From the NCBI GenBank assembly GCA_007827375.1, contig VISH01000002.1, forward strand, positions 955,001-1,019,000: DNA of 64,000 nt, in the 5' to 3' direction. Both the position numbers and the translations under genes were made by a program. Below, in pieces: positions 47,777 through 57,806 of this stretch (within the stretch, counting starts at the first letter, position 1; every line of letters begins with the position of its first letter). Origin of the DNA: Alteromonadaceae bacterium 2753L.S.0a.02 (GTDB taxonomy: Bacteria > Pseudomonadota > Gammaproteobacteria > Pseudomonadales > Cellvibrionaceae). The notes under the pieces are model-generated. The model ran no database searches, had not been told where the DNA came from, and was given only the letters and a program-made list of their open reading frames with translations.

Positions 47777-48940
47777 TTATTTGGCTTTAATTAAATTAAC
47801 AACGGTATCGACAATTTCTTTGGCTTGAGCGTCTGAAATAATCAGTGGCGGCAACAGTCTAACAGTGTTGCTGGCAGTTACATTAATAAGCATGCCAGCG
47901 GTTTTTGCCTGCTCGACCAATTCTCCGCAGGGATGATCCAGCTCGATACCAATCATTAAGCCCTTGCCGCGAATATTGACAACACAAGGCGTGTCTTTAA
48001 GCGCTTCCTGAAACTGAGCTAACATGGCACTGCCTAAATTTGCAGCTCTTTCGCTCAGCTTTTCGTCGAGTACCGTTTGTGTAGCAGCCAAGCCAGCATT
48101 GCAAACCAGCGGGTTGCCGCCAAAGGTGGAGCCGTGATTACCTGGTTGCAAAATATTTGCCGCCTCGCCTCTAGCGAGACATGCCCCAATAGGAACCCCA
48201 TTGCCAAGGCCTTTGGCAGTGGTTACTACGTCGGGAAGAATAGCGTTGTGTTGGTAGGCGAAAAACTTACCGGTGCGTCCGTTGCCGGTTTGAATTTCAT
48301 CGAGAATCAGCAGCCAGCCATTGGCATCACACAGCGCGCGCAATTCATTTAAATAGTCGGCGGCAGGCACATTAACGCCGCCTTCACCCTGAACGGGCTC
48401 TACCATCACCGCAACGGTGTTTTTTGTTGCTGCAGCTTGTATCGCGGCAATATCGTTGTAGCGAACGTGACAAAAGCCTTCGACCAGGGGCTCGAATCCG
48501 GCTTTCACTTTGGTGTTACCGGTGGCTGAGAGGGTTGCCATTGTACGGCCGTGAAAACTTTTATCGGCAGTAATCACTTCGGGGTGGGAGATGCCTTTTT
48601 GCTGCCCAAATTTACGCGCAATTTTTAGTGCAGCTTCGTTGGCTTCGGCACCGGAGTTCGAGAAAAACACCTTTTCCATGCCCGAAACGCTCACCAGCAA
48701 CTTACCCAGTGCCTGCTGAGGCGCGATAAGATAAAGGTTGGAGCAGTGAATCAGCTTTGCAGCCTGCTCGCTAATGGCTTTGGTGACAGCCGGATGGTTA
48801 TAGCCGAGGCCACATACCGCAATTCCAGAGAGTGCATCCAAATAGCGCTTGCCGTTGGCATCCCACAAATAGGCCCCGTCACCCTTTACCAGGGTGGTCG
48901 ATCTTTCTCCATAAGTGTTCATGAGCGAGGAATCCGACAT
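47777..48940 (-). CDS. argD: Acetylornithine aminotransferase
   Basis: A 387-residue class III PLP aminotransferase that makes N-acetylornithine from the semialdehyde. Seen: GIAVCGLGYNHPAV, FSNSGAEANEAALK, SFHGRTMATLSATG, LDEIQTGNGRTG and the PLP lysine in TTAKGLGNGVPIGA. The start ATG at 48940 has GGGAG about 9 nt upstream; a methionine at codon 7 (MNTYGERS) is also typical for the family. A strong hairpin lies directly in front of the ribosome-binding site. Confidence 0.94.
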   Translation of the reverse strand: MSDSSLMNTYGERSTTLVKGDGAYLWDANGKRYLDALSGIAVCGLGYNHPAVTKAISEQAAKLIHCSNLYLIAPQQALGKLLVSVSGMEKVFFSNSGAEANEAALKIARKFGQQKGISHPEVITADKSFHGRTMATLSATGNTKVKAGFEPLVEGFCHVRYNDIAAIQAAATKNTVAVMVEPVQGEGGVNVPAADYLNELRALCDANGWLLILDEIQTGNGRTGKFFAYQHNAILPDVVTTAKGLGNGVPIGACLARGEAANILQPGNHGSTFGGNPLVCNAGLAATQTVLDEKLSERAANLGSAMLAQFQEALKDTPCVVNIRGKGLMIGIELDHPCGELVEQAKTAGMLINVTASNTVRLLPPLIISDAQAKEIVDTVVNLIKAK

Positions 48941-48949
48941 TAACTATCT

Positions 48950-48983
48950 CCCAAAAACAAAACAGGCAGCTAGAGCTGCCTGA
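48950..48983 (-). promoter_or_regulatory. Terminator-like hairpin in the argD leader
   Basis: CAGGCAGC / GCTGCCTG (8-bp perfect stem, 48963-48982) is followed on the minus strand by TTTTGTTTTT and then the argD Shine-Dalgarno. A promoter (TTTACA-N17-TACAGT, 48994-49022) would start transcription almost at the hairpin. It may work as an early pause, attenuator or 5' stabilising stem. Confidence 0.5.
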
Positions 48984-49181
48984 CCAAACGAATACTGTAC
49001 CAACAATAAAAAACTTTGTAAATTGCCTGCGGAAACGAGTAATTTTGCGCTTTTCAGGTAAAAAAACCGTGAAATCACAGAGCGGGGTTCTGGGGTAATA
49101 TAGCGCTGCTGATGTTCGCTGGCGTGAGATCAGTTACAATACCCAAGTAAATTTCTAGGCTATTAAAGAGGTCGTACAGCC

Positions 49182-49505
49182 ATGGATATCATGGAAAATA
49201 TTAAGAAACAAATTGAAGAGAATGCCATCATCCTTTACATGAAAGGCTCACCAAACGCGCCACAATGTGGGTTTTCACTGAAAGCGTCGCAGGCACTCAT
49301 GTCGTGTGGTAAGCGCTTCGCCTATGTAGACGTGCTTAGCAATCCCGACATTCGGCAGAATCTGCCGAAGTATGCCAATTGGCCAACCTTTCCACAGCTG
49401 TGGGTAAAGGGTGAGTTGGTTGGCGGCTGCGACATCATTACTGAAATGCAGGAAAACGGCGAACTGAAAACATTGATTGAAGCCGCAGCGCCCGCCGAGG
49501 AGTAA
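49182..49505 (+). CDS. grxD: Monothiol glutaredoxin (Grx4 type)
   Basis: A 107-residue cytoplasmic protein. The monothiol active site CGFS is seen in PQCGFSLKASQALMSCG, and WPTFPQLWVKGELVGGCDI is the glutathione-binding region. These proteins carry or deliver iron-sulfur clusters. It is divergent from argD with a 240-bp intergenic region. The length fits the family exactly. Confidence 0.94.
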   Translation: MDIMENIKKQIEENAIILYMKGSPNAPQCGFSLKASQALMSCGKRFAYVDVLSNPDIRQNLPKYANWPTFPQLWVKGELVGGCDIITEMQENGELKTLIEAAAPAEE

Positions 49506-49642
49506 CAACTCAGTCTCTGCTGTTATGGCTCAGCAATTCTCTGTCGTAGGGTTTCTCACGTGTTACTGAATTGCTGGCTATACTTTTTTGCGATAGTCAG
49601 CACGATTTTGTTATACATACCGTTACAACAGTAGAGACTCTA

Positions 49643-50785
49643 ATGACCCTGAATCGACGTCAATTTATGCGGCAATCCGCTGCCGTAGCTACCTCTCTCA
49701 TTGCTCTTAAACATCACGCGTTAGTCAAGGCGATGGAAATCTCCGGCCTGGCAGCTCTCTATAAAGACGACTTTCTAATTGGCACTGCGCTCGGCACCAG
49801 GCAGATTCGTGACAGCGAACCAGCTTTTATGAATCTGGTCGCGAAAGAATTCAATGCAGTCACCATGGAAAATGGCATGAAATGGGAGCGTATCCATCCC
49901 GCGAGCGGCAGGTGGGTGTGGCAATACGCTGACAAGTTTATGGATTTTGCCGATGCGCATAATTTATACAAAGTTGGCCATGTCCTCGTGTGGCACGCGC
50001 AGGTACCCAATTGGGTGTTTGAAGATGGTGACGGCAAGCCATTAAAAAAGCAGGCATTATTGGTGCGTATGCAGGATCATATTTATACTTTGGCCGGCCG
50101 CTATGCAGGACGCATGAATGCCTGGGATGTAGTTAACGAAGCAATTGATGGCGGCAAAGGCTGGCGCAGAAGTTTGTGGTACAAGGGGATTGGCGCGCAC
50201 TTTATGGATTACGCCTTCAATTTCGCTCATGAATCGGATGGCAACGCGCAACTGTTGTATAACGATTACAACATGCACTTGCCCGAGAAGCGCGAATTTT
50301 TGGTGCATTACCTGCGTAAAGCGAAAAAACGTGGAGTCCCGATTCACGGTGTGGGTTTGCAGAGTCATATTGGACTGGACTTCCCCGATTTGGCAGAATT
50401 TGAAGAGAGTATTAAGGCATATATTGCAGAAGGTATGCGCCTGCATATCACTGAATTGGATCTGGATGTTTTACCCGTTGCCTGGAACTTTACCGGGGCT
50501 GAGATCTCGGCAAACTTTGAGTATTCAGATCAACTCAATCCCTATCCAGATGGTTTACCTCTAGAGATTGAAAAGCAGGCAACCGAGCGTTATGTAGAAT
50601 TTTTCAAATTACTCTTGAAATACCGCGAGTATATTGATCGGGTCACTCTCTGGGGTGTTAGCGACCGCGACTCTTGGAAAAACGACTTCCCGGTGAAGGG
50701 GCGTACGAATTACCCTCTATTGTTCGACAGGGAATTCAGGCGTAAGCCCAGCTACCAGGCACTCGCCGAGTTAAAGCACGCTTAA
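49643..50785 (+). CDS. GH10 endo-1,4-beta-xylanase with Tat signal
   Basis: From ATG 49643 the protein is 380 residues. The N-terminus LNRRQFMRQSAAVATSLIAL has a twin-arginine motif (RRQFM), so it is probably exported folded by Tat. The rest is one GH10 (beta/alpha)8 barrel: ENGMKWERIHP, HVLVWHAQVPNW, WDVVNEAI with the acid/base Glu, GVGLQSHIGL and LHITELDLDV with the nucleophile Glu. It cleaves xylan backbone. No carbohydrate-binding module is attached. The frame opens further upstream but lacks a signal there. Confidence 0.95.
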   Translation: MTLNRRQFMRQSAAVATSLIALKHHALVKAMEISGLAALYKDDFLIGTALGTRQIRDSEPAFMNLVAKEFNAVTMENGMKWERIHPASGRWVWQYADKFMDFADAHNLYKVGHVLVWHAQVPNWVFEDGDGKPLKKQALLVRMQDHIYTLAGRYAGRMNAWDVVNEAIDGGKGWRRSLWYKGIGAHFMDYAFNFAHESDGNAQLLYNDYNMHLPEKREFLVHYLRKAKKRGVPIHGVGLQSHIGLDFPDLAEFEESIKAYIAEGMRLHITELDLDVLPVAWNFTGAEISANFEYSDQLNPYPDGLPLEIEKQATERYVEFFKLLLKYREYIDRVTLWGVSDRDSWKNDFPVKGRTNYPLLFDREFRRKPSYQALAELKHA

Positions 50786-50985
50786 TACGTGATTTCTCTC
50801 GGAACGTTGTTCGAACTGAGTTACTAACTTGATACTGAGTGTTAAAGCTTTCGCGGTCATAGAGATTGAGGTTGCCATCATCTAATTTTATGAAGTGACC
50901 TTGTACTACCATTATCTTTAGAAGAGTGTTCACGCTAATCTGATTGGATCGGCAATATTAAGTCGTACCTGTTACAGGTTTTGTA

Positions 50986-53220
50986 ATGCTGCAGAGGGCA
51001 GTTGCCATTAGACCCCCTTCGTTGAAATGGCGACTGCGTTCGTTAACCAGGGTAGGTTTGGCTATGGCTTCCCTTGAGCTTTCCCGGCGTAATTACCTTA
51101 TTTTATGCGTACTTCTGGCCGCATTTGTATCGGCTTGGTTGGCCTTCACCCATGGCGAAATCAGGCGGCAGGTGCTGAATGATGTGCGTGATTCGTTGCA
51201 GAGCCAGCTTATGCTGCGCAGATCCTTGCTGCAGAAACAACTGCAGGACGGTTTACACCATGCTGATTTTCTGTATAGAACGCCGCCCATCGAAGGCATT
51301 GTGCGGGCCTCTCAAAACCAGGGTATAGATCCACTCGAAAACACACCCTATGAAGTGTGGGTGAGGCGGCTGCAAATTATTTTTAAAGCGTATATTGCCA
51401 CCAATTCCAACATAAAACAGGCCCGTTTTATTGGTGTTGCCGACGGTGGCAGGGAGCTGGTGAGAGTGCAAAGAACGAGCGGTTCCATTGACGTTGTGCC
51501 TCCGCAACATTTGCAACAAAAAGGTGGCCGCGAATATTTTATTGCGACGAGCCGCCTGGCTCGTGATGAAACCTATGTTTCAGATATCAATCTCAATCGT
51601 GAATTTGGGAAGGTCGAACAACCGAGCTGGCCAACTTACCGCGTGGCCAAACCCATCTATGATGAAAGTGCCACGCTCTTTGGTATCTTGATCATTAATT
51701 TCGATGTTACTGGGCTCTTGGAATCGTTGCAGGCGGTTGAATCACAGAATTATCTAATGTTTCTGCTCAACCAGAATGGCCAGTACCTGGTGCACCCCAA
51801 AAAAGACGAGGAATTTGCCTGGGAGTACGATAAAAACAAGGGTTGGTTTGCCGACTCGAATTACACTCAGCATTCTTTAGCGGGTCATTTTACGCGTTTG
51901 TCGCACACTGGCTTGGGTATCACAACCTGGGTTCTGGCCGATGAAGTCGCCTTCAAATTCTCAAATAACAACGCTGCGCTTACCTTGATTCTCGGGCGTG
52001 ATGAGTCAGAGATAAACCGAGTTATCCTGCGTAGGCAAATCACCAATACGGCACTGGATTTTACGTTGGGGCTGATAATTTACCTGCTACTGTATTTGTT
52101 TTACCGGCTGAGCGAAAAAACGCGAGCCGAAAATCAACTGCGTGCAGAAATTCAGGCGGTGTTTAACGGCACTAATAATGCGATTTTGAGTATTAATCGC
52201 AGAAGTGAGATACGGTCGTGGAACTCTGCAGCGCTCTCTATCTTTGATATTGATACCAGTAAGATACGTGGCATGCATCTCCTGCAATTACCGGCTTTAC
52301 GACGCCATCATGAAACACTACAGCGTACGCTTGCTGCACTGTGGAGTGCGGGCAGTCATGCGATGATCGAACTCAAAGTTCAGGTTGAAAAAAAAGCCCC
52401 GGTCGATTTGTCGTTGTCGCTGTCGCCAATTCAAAATACCACTGGTGGATTTTCGGGAGCGGCACTTTTGTTCCACGATATTTCTGAAGCGAAACGACTG
52501 CAAACCAAGCTGGAACAACTCAACGAGCGTCTTGAGGACCGCAACGCTGAGATGGAGAAATTTATTTACAGCGTTTCCCATGATCTCAAAGCGCCCTTGG
52601 TGACCATCAGCAGTTTTACTGAAAAGATTATTAAAACCGCCGGAGACGCGCTGGATGAAAAAAATCGTCATCGCCTGAATCGTATACTAATTAATGCCCA
52701 GAATATGGCAGAAGTCTTGAAAGAACTTCTCGATTTATCGAAAATCGCAAGGGAGGAGCTCAACACAAGCCTATGCCGAATCGCAGATTGTGTTGAAAAC
52801 GCCTGTAGTGCGCTGAATCAGCACATAGTTGAAGCTAGCGCCTCCTTTACGATAGATGAAAACGATGCACTGGTGAATTGTAACGGTAAACTCGTCACTA
52901 CATGCCTGCAAAATTTGATAGGTAACGCGATTCAATATCGTGACCCGGCTCGCGATCTCCGAATTACCATTAAAACAATGCTTAAAAACGATGTTGCACG
53001 CATCTCGGTAAGCGACAACGGTCTGGGTATTGATGCTAAATATCATGCCCAGATTTTTAAAATATTCGAGCGCCTTGATCAGGGGGATGGCAATGGTGTT
53101 GGTCTGGCAATAGTCAAGAGCATCATCGAAAAACACGGCGGTTGGGTAGAGTTAGAGTCGGAGTTGGGTATGGGAAGTAAATTCACACTGTGTATTCCTC
53201 AAACGGGGCTTGAGCAATGA
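50986..53220 (+). CDS. Membrane sensor histidine kinase (Cache, PAS)
   Basis: A 744-residue inner-membrane kinase; ATG 51064 is a possible shorter start. Order: TM1 (about residues 35-52), a periplasmic Cache-type sensor (about 60-345), TM2 (about 350-367, LGLIIYLLLYLFYRL), a PAS domain (about 385-500, QAVFNGTNNAILSIN) and a coiled coil. Then HisKA with the phospho-His in FIYSVSHDLKAPLVTI, and HATPase with NLIGNAIQYRD, SDNGLGID and GNGVGLAIVKSI. It is coupled to the next gene by an ATGA overlap. Confidence 0.92.
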   Translation: MLQRAVAIRPPSLKWRLRSLTRVGLAMASLELSRRNYLILCVLLAAFVSAWLAFTHGEIRRQVLNDVRDSLQSQLMLRRSLLQKQLQDGLHHADFLYRTPPIEGIVRASQNQGIDPLENTPYEVWVRRLQIIFKAYIATNSNIKQARFIGVADGGRELVRVQRTSGSIDVVPPQHLQQKGGREYFIATSRLARDETYVSDINLNREFGKVEQPSWPTYRVAKPIYDESATLFGILIINFDVTGLLESLQAVESQNYLMFLLNQNGQYLVHPKKDEEFAWEYDKNKGWFADSNYTQHSLAGHFTRLSHTGLGITTWVLADEVAFKFSNNNAALTLILGRDESEINRVILRRQITNTALDFTLGLIIYLLLYLFYRLSEKTRAENQLRAEIQAVFNGTNNAILSINRRSEIRSWNSAALSIFDIDTSKIRGMHLLQLPALRRHHETLQRTLAALWSAGSHAMIELKVQVEKKAPVDLSLSLSPIQNTTGGFSGAALLFHDISEAKRLQTKLEQLNERLEDRNAEMEKFIYSVSHDLKAPLVTISSFTEKIIKTAGDALDEKNRHRLNRILINAQNMAEVLKELLDLSKIAREELNTSLCRIADCVENACSALNQHIVEASASFTIDENDALVNCNGKLVTTCLQNLIGNAIQYRDPARDLRITIKTMLKNDVARISVSDNGLGIDAKYHAQIFKIFERLDQGDGNGVGLAIVKSIIEKHGGWVELESELGMGSKFTLCIPQTGLEQ

Positions 53221-53645
53221 AAGCACTAAACCTATTGGTCGCAGAAGACAATCCGGATCATGCTGAATTGATTATAGATGTGTTAGCTGAGTGTAATAAA
53301 GACAATATTATTCACCACGTATTCAATGGTCGCGAATTACTAAACTACCTGGATAGCATTAGCAATTTGAATGACGGCCCGATTATGCTTCCCGATATTA
53401 TCTTGCTCGATATAAAAATGCCCTTAGTCGGCGGGATCGATGCATTGAAAGTACTCAAGTCCCACAGTGTGTATAAATCGATTCCTGTGATAGTGCTGAG
53501 TACGTCAGCACACGATAAAGACATTGCCGATTGCTATGAACAAGGTGCTAATAGCTATATCGTGAAACCCTTTGAAAGTGCAGACTTCGAACTAAAATTA
53601 CATGAATTAAATGCTTATTGGGCAAATATTTCTGAGCTGCCCTGA
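53217..53645 (+). CDS. Single-domain response regulator (Rcp1-type)
   Basis: A 142-residue receiver domain only. Seen: LLVAEDNPDHAELI, the phospho-acceptor in DIILLDIKMPLVGG, VIVLSTSAHD and the Lys in SYIVKPFES. There is no output domain, which matches Rcp1-like regulators that hand phosphate on. The start overlaps the upstream kinase (ATGA) and the stop shares a base with the next start (TGATG), so all three are co-translated. Confidence 0.92.
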   Translation: MKALNLLVAEDNPDHAELIIDVLAECNKDNIIHHVFNGRELLNYLDSISNLNDGPIMLPDIILLDIKMPLVGGIDALKVLKSHSVYKSIPVIVLSTSAHDKDIADCYEQGANSYIVKPFESADFELKLHELNAYWANISELP

Positions 53646-54718
53646 TGAAAGTATTGTTGCTGGAAGACAACCCAGATCATCTCGAAATTATTGCAGATTG
53701 TTGTGAAGATGCCTTCAATAATGATTTGCTTTTAACAAAGGACGCACGATTAACACCTAATCTGGAGTCTCTTACTCTTGGTGTTTGGGATATCGCACTA
53801 ATTGATTTGCAGTTAACGGATTCATCGCTACAGCAAACAGTTGATACCCTCAAAACCTTACAATCACCCACAGCGATTATTGTGCTTACCTCCCTTCAGG
53901 ATGAACAACTCGCCAAAAAACTCGTATATGCCGGAGTGCAGGATTACTTACCTAAAGAAGAGCTCAATGCGACTTTACTACAGCGGGTGTGTGACTATGC
54001 GATTGAACGCAAACGACAACAACAAAGCTTGCTGGCACTCGCAGAAGAGCAGCAGGTATTTTGTCGAAGTCTTTCCCACGATTTTAAGTCGCCGATTAGA
54101 ACTTTGGGTAAGTTAAGTGAGCTGTTACTTGAGAAAATATCTGCGCGAATCGAGCTGGAGGAAGATGAGTTAAAGCTCTTCACCATTATTGCCGATAAGG
54201 TCGCAACCATCAATAGCCTCGTCGACTCGCTGTCTAAATATCTTCAGCTTGACCACATGCAGGATCTCGTTAGCGAAGTGGATCTGAATATTCTTATCGA
54301 TGAAATCTGGCAACTGGTCGGCGAAGACAGCCCCAAAAACATAAGTTTTAATGTGAGTCCCCTTCCCACTGTGTTTGGAGCCAGAGCGTCTTTGTTTCTT
54401 TTGTTTGAAAACCTAATAAGCAATGCGATAAAGTATCGTTCCAAGCAGCCGGAAGTTAGCATTTTTGCAGAAGAAGATAGTAAATATTTCAAACTGTCGG
54501 TAAAAGATAACGGTATTGGAATCAAGCAGGAACATTTACAAAATATTTTTAAACCCTTTTTTCGCGCGCAGGGAGCTGCCGGTTTTTCAGGATCTGGGCT
54601 TGGCCTGAGTATTGCGAAACGCGTTGTTGACAAACATCGCGGAGAATTGCAGGTATTTAGTGAAGTGGGTCGCGGTACAACGTTTACTGTATGTTTGCCC
54701 AAGAAAACTAATTATTAG
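53645..54718 (+). CDS. REC-HisKA-HATPase hybrid kinase, soluble
   Basis: A 357-residue cytoplasmic protein. The REC domain is first (1-125; LLLEDNPDHLEIIADC, phospho-acceptor in WDIALIDLQL, VLTSLQ), then HisKA (SLSHDFKSPIRTLGKL) and HATPase (LLFENLISNAIKYRS, SVKDNGIGIKQ, GSGLGLSIAKRVVD). The reversed order, receiver before kinase and no membrane part, suits a relay that is switched by phosphate from its partner. It ends converging on the CheB-CheR gene with an 11-bp overlap. Confidence 0.9.
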   Translation: MKVLLLEDNPDHLEIIADCCEDAFNNDLLLTKDARLTPNLESLTLGVWDIALIDLQLTDSSLQQTVDTLKTLQSPTAIIVLTSLQDEQLAKKLVYAGVQDYLPKEELNATLLQRVCDYAIERKRQQQSLLALAEEQQVFCRSLSHDFKSPIRTLGKLSELLLEKISARIELEEDELKLFTIIADKVATINSLVDSLSKYLQLDHMQDLVSEVDLNILIDEIWQLVGEDSPKNISFNVSPLPTVFGARASLFLLFENLISNAIKYRSKQPEVSIFAEEDSKYFKLSVKDNGIGIKQEHLQNIFKPFFRAQGAAGFSGSGLGLSIAKRVVDKHRGELQVFSEVGRGTTFTVCLPKKTNY

Positions 54719-57700
54719 CGGAAATTAGGTAATTTTCGGTTTGTTTATGTCTTAGTGTATAGCGAATGCTTCTTTCCAGCAGGCTTGGCGATAACTCCTG
54801 TTTATCGACAGCGTCATAGATTCCTAATTGTAGAGCTTTTTGATATTTGTCGCGATCCAGTGTGCCGCTCAATAAAATGAAGGCGGGCGGGGAGTCTTTA
54901 CTGCCAAGCGCAGAAATAAGCTCGAGTCCGGTGTTGCCGCCTAAATTATAATCTATCAAGCAAACGTCAAAGGTGTTTTCCTGCAAAAGTTCCAGAGCTT
55001 GTTCAAAACTGCTTGCTTCTCTCAAACTGTAATCTACATTCACCGTCGACATTTTTTTAACTACGTTACTTATCACGATACGATCCGCTTCATCATCGTC
55101 TACCAGTAAGACGCGAACATTCCGGTGCTTGGTAAAAAAAGAGCTTTCTATCGTGGCTCGCAATTCTGCGTAGCTATCCATTAGGCGCTCACGCATCGTT
55201 TTTGCTTCTGTTACGTCGGTGAGGAGGAGCACACAACCCATTGCCTCCTCGTGTTCGTTAATGTACGGAAAGATTTTTACGCTAATTGTTGTACTTTGCT
55301 TGGATTCAACTTCTTTGCTAACAGCTTGGTTTGTTGTAATCACCTGGCTAATGTCGTCGAGTAAGGTTTCGTAAACAAGCGTATGGGAAATATGATGGAA
55401 TGGCCGGCCAATATCACTGGGAAGCAAGTTAATAAGTTGCGCTGCCTGTGGGCTGAAGCGCCTGATTAACATGGCATCGTCCATAAAAACGAAGCCGATA
55501 TCGGCAGATTTGATAATGTTGTCAATATCCAGATTTACTTGAGTGACTTCTTCGATTTTTTCCTGGTATTCGCTGTTAACGGTGTAGAGTTCTTCGTTCA
55601 CCGATTGCAGTTCTTCGTTCGTACTTTGAAGCTCTTCATTGGAGGCCATTAATTCTTCGTTGGTGCTTTGTAATTCTTCGTTGGCGGTTTCCAGTTCTTC
55701 AACAGTCGCTTGCAGGCTTTCCTGGTTTTTTAGGAGCGCTTGTTCCAGGTCGTGTATTCGAGTCTGTGTTTCTTCGCTGATATCGGTCACTTCGGAGTTT
55801 GCGCGCTCTTTGGGCTGCAGAGAAACGTTTCGCGGTTCAAATATAAGCGCCAAGTGCACCGTTGTGGAATGTGTTGAAGGAATATAGATAGCTCTTAAAT
55901 TAATCAATGAATCCTGTGAGTCATCATTCGATAGCTCAATGCTGTTGTACTGCACATTTTTTTTCTCATTCAGTGCTTTGCGTGCTGCCGTTGTTACAGC
56001 AATATTGAGTTCTTCTCTTATAAAATCGGTTACCTTTGAACTAAATTTTCCTTGCTTGAGTTTTCTCGTATAATTGTCGACATCGCCGTATACATGCAGA
56101 ACATCGAGGGTATCCGATAAAACAATGCACGATGGTACATATTCCGTAATCAGTTTTTCCAAAACAGCCACGTAGTGAGGCGATTTACTGTGTTGTTGAA
56201 AATTTCTAAACAGGGTTTCTACTGAAGGGATTGCTGCGGGTCGGTTCAAGGGGTTGGAATCGTCCAGCGTATCGATCAGATTCGGTTGCGTATCGTAGGG
56301 AATTCTTTTTTGAAATAGCCTGTTGCGTTCATCCACTGCAGAAAACTTTTTGCTCAGGTCGCCAAGGCTTTCGGAATTACCCAGGAATAAATAACCTTCC
56401 TTATTAAGAGAAAAGAGCAGCATCGACAATATTTTACTTTGTGCGGGAGACTGAAAATAAATGAGTACATTGCGACATACCGATAATTGGCAATTGGAAA
56501 AGGGAGGATCTTTGAGGAGGTTGTGTGTCGCGAACACAATCATCTTTCGAATTTCCGGCAAGATCGTGTAGTGTTCCTGGTGTTTGATAAAGTAACGGCT
56601 CAGCGTTTTTTGATTCACATCTGCCGCGATTCCTAAGCTGAATTGTCCTAAACTCGCCTCATTAATGGCGTTGCTGTCGATATCTGTGGCAAACACTGTA
56701 ACGTCGCGTGAGATGCCCAGTGTCTTCCTGGCCTCATCGAACGCGATGGCGACGGAATAGGCCTCTTCGCCGGTAGAACAACCTGCGATCCATATACGGA
56801 TTTTTTCTTGGTCGGGCGTATCGCGCAGTATTTTGGGGATAATATGACGTTTTAACGCGTCAAATGCCTCACTATCACGAAAAAAACGAGTTACGCCTAT
56901 AAGCATGTCTCTTGCGAGAATATCCAGCTCATCGGGATTGCGAACCAGCAACGCAAAGTAATCTTCAATACTTTTAAGGCCGTTGATACTGGTGCGCCGC
57001 TCGATACGTCGCGTAATTGTCGTGCTCTTATACTGGCTAAAATCTATATCGCTTCTTGCACGTAACAGATCAAATATATCTTCCAGAGATGCGGAAGTCT
57101 GCGCTGCGCTGAGATTGATTTCCGGTTGGTTTCCAGTTACCAGAGGATGGGTGATAAACCCTACTAACTTTGCAGGCATTTGAGCTGCAGGCATTATCAT
57201 GTCGACGGTGCCTGTTAGAATGGCGTTTTTAGGCATGCCATCAAATTTCGCGTCTTCAGGTGTTTGTACCAGAATCAAACCGCCCGCTTCTTTCACCGCT
57301 TGAATGCCGCTGCTGCCATCACTGCCGGTGCCTGAAAGAATAATACCGATGGCGCGATGTTGTTGGTCTTCGGCGAGTGAACGCAGAAAAATATCGATAG
57401 CGAAATTCCCCGCATGTTGATCGCGCATTTGTTCAACAAGAATGAGTTTACCTTCTGCGATCATCATATTTTTACGCGGTGGAATAAGGTAGATAGTATC
57501 TACTTTTACCGCCATACCATCTTCAGCGTTGTGAATTTCCAGATCTGTGTGCTTGCTGAGTAGCTGTGACATAACGCTGTCGAAATCGGGTGAAAGGTGT
57601 TGCACGATAATATATGCCGCGCCGCTTTTACGGGGGAGATTGCCCACGAAATCCTGGAGAGCTTCCAAACCCCCGGCGGAAGTTCCTATTCCCACGTAAT

Positions 57701-57734
57701 ATTGCGGTAGGTTATTTTCTTCCTGGTGCGACAT
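54708..57734 (-). CDS. CheB-CheR fusion with PAS and C-terminal receiver
   Basis: A 1,008-residue cytoplasmic protein. CheB methylesterase (about 10-190): GIGTSAGGLEALQ, IVQHLSPDF, GTGSDGSSG. CheR methyltransferase (about 220-480): TRFFRD, IWIAGCSTGEEAYSVAIAF. A long coiled coil follows (about 640-720, repeated STNEELQSTNEEL-like units), then a PAS domain (about 735-860) and a C-terminal REC (about 880-1000; VLLVDDDEAD, CLIDYN, LSGTLD). No methyl-accepting receptor is in the window. It may modify another protein or act mainly through REC/PAS signalling. Confidence 0.9.
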   Translation of the reverse strand: MSHQEENNLPQYYVGIGTSAGGLEALQDFVGNLPRKSGAAYIIVQHLSPDFDSVMSQLLSKHTDLEIHNAEDGMAVKVDTIYLIPPRKNMMIAEGKLILVEQMRDQHAGNFAIDIFLRSLAEDQQHRAIGIILSGTGSDGSSGIQAVKEAGGLILVQTPEDAKFDGMPKNAILTGTVDMIMPAAQMPAKLVGFITHPLVTGNQPEINLSAAQTSASLEDIFDLLRARSDIDFSQYKSTTITRRIERRTSINGLKSIEDYFALLVRNPDELDILARDMLIGVTRFFRDSEAFDALKRHIIPKILRDTPDQEKIRIWIAGCSTGEEAYSVAIAFDEARKTLGISRDVTVFATDIDSNAINEASLGQFSLGIAADVNQKTLSRYFIKHQEHYTILPEIRKMIVFATHNLLKDPPFSNCQLSVCRNVLIYFQSPAQSKILSMLLFSLNKEGYLFLGNSESLGDLSKKFSAVDERNRLFQKRIPYDTQPNLIDTLDDSNPLNRPAAIPSVETLFRNFQQHSKSPHYVAVLEKLITEYVPSCIVLSDTLDVLHVYGDVDNYTRKLKQGKFSSKVTDFIREELNIAVTTAARKALNEKKNVQYNSIELSNDDSQDSLINLRAIYIPSTHSTTVHLALIFEPRNVSLQPKERANSEVTDISEETQTRIHDLEQALLKNQESLQATVEELETANEELQSTNEELMASNEELQSTNEELQSVNEELYTVNSEYQEKIEEVTQVNLDIDNIIKSADIGFVFMDDAMLIRRFSPQAAQLINLLPSDIGRPFHHISHTLVYETLLDDISQVITTNQAVSKEVESKQSTTISVKIFPYINEHEEAMGCVLLLTDVTEAKTMRERLMDSYAELRATIESSFFTKHRNVRVLLVDDDEADRIVISNVVKKMSTVNVDYSLREASSFEQALELLQENTFDVCLIDYNLGGNTGLELISALGSKDSPPAFILLSGTLDRDKYQKALQLGIYDAVDKQELSPSLLERSIRYTLRHKQTENYLISANN

Positions 57735-57806
57735 ACGGCAATCCTTTTTTGAGTTGCATTTATGAGAATTTAGTTGGGTATCTTTAGTTGGTAGTGTGTT
57801 GAGTTG

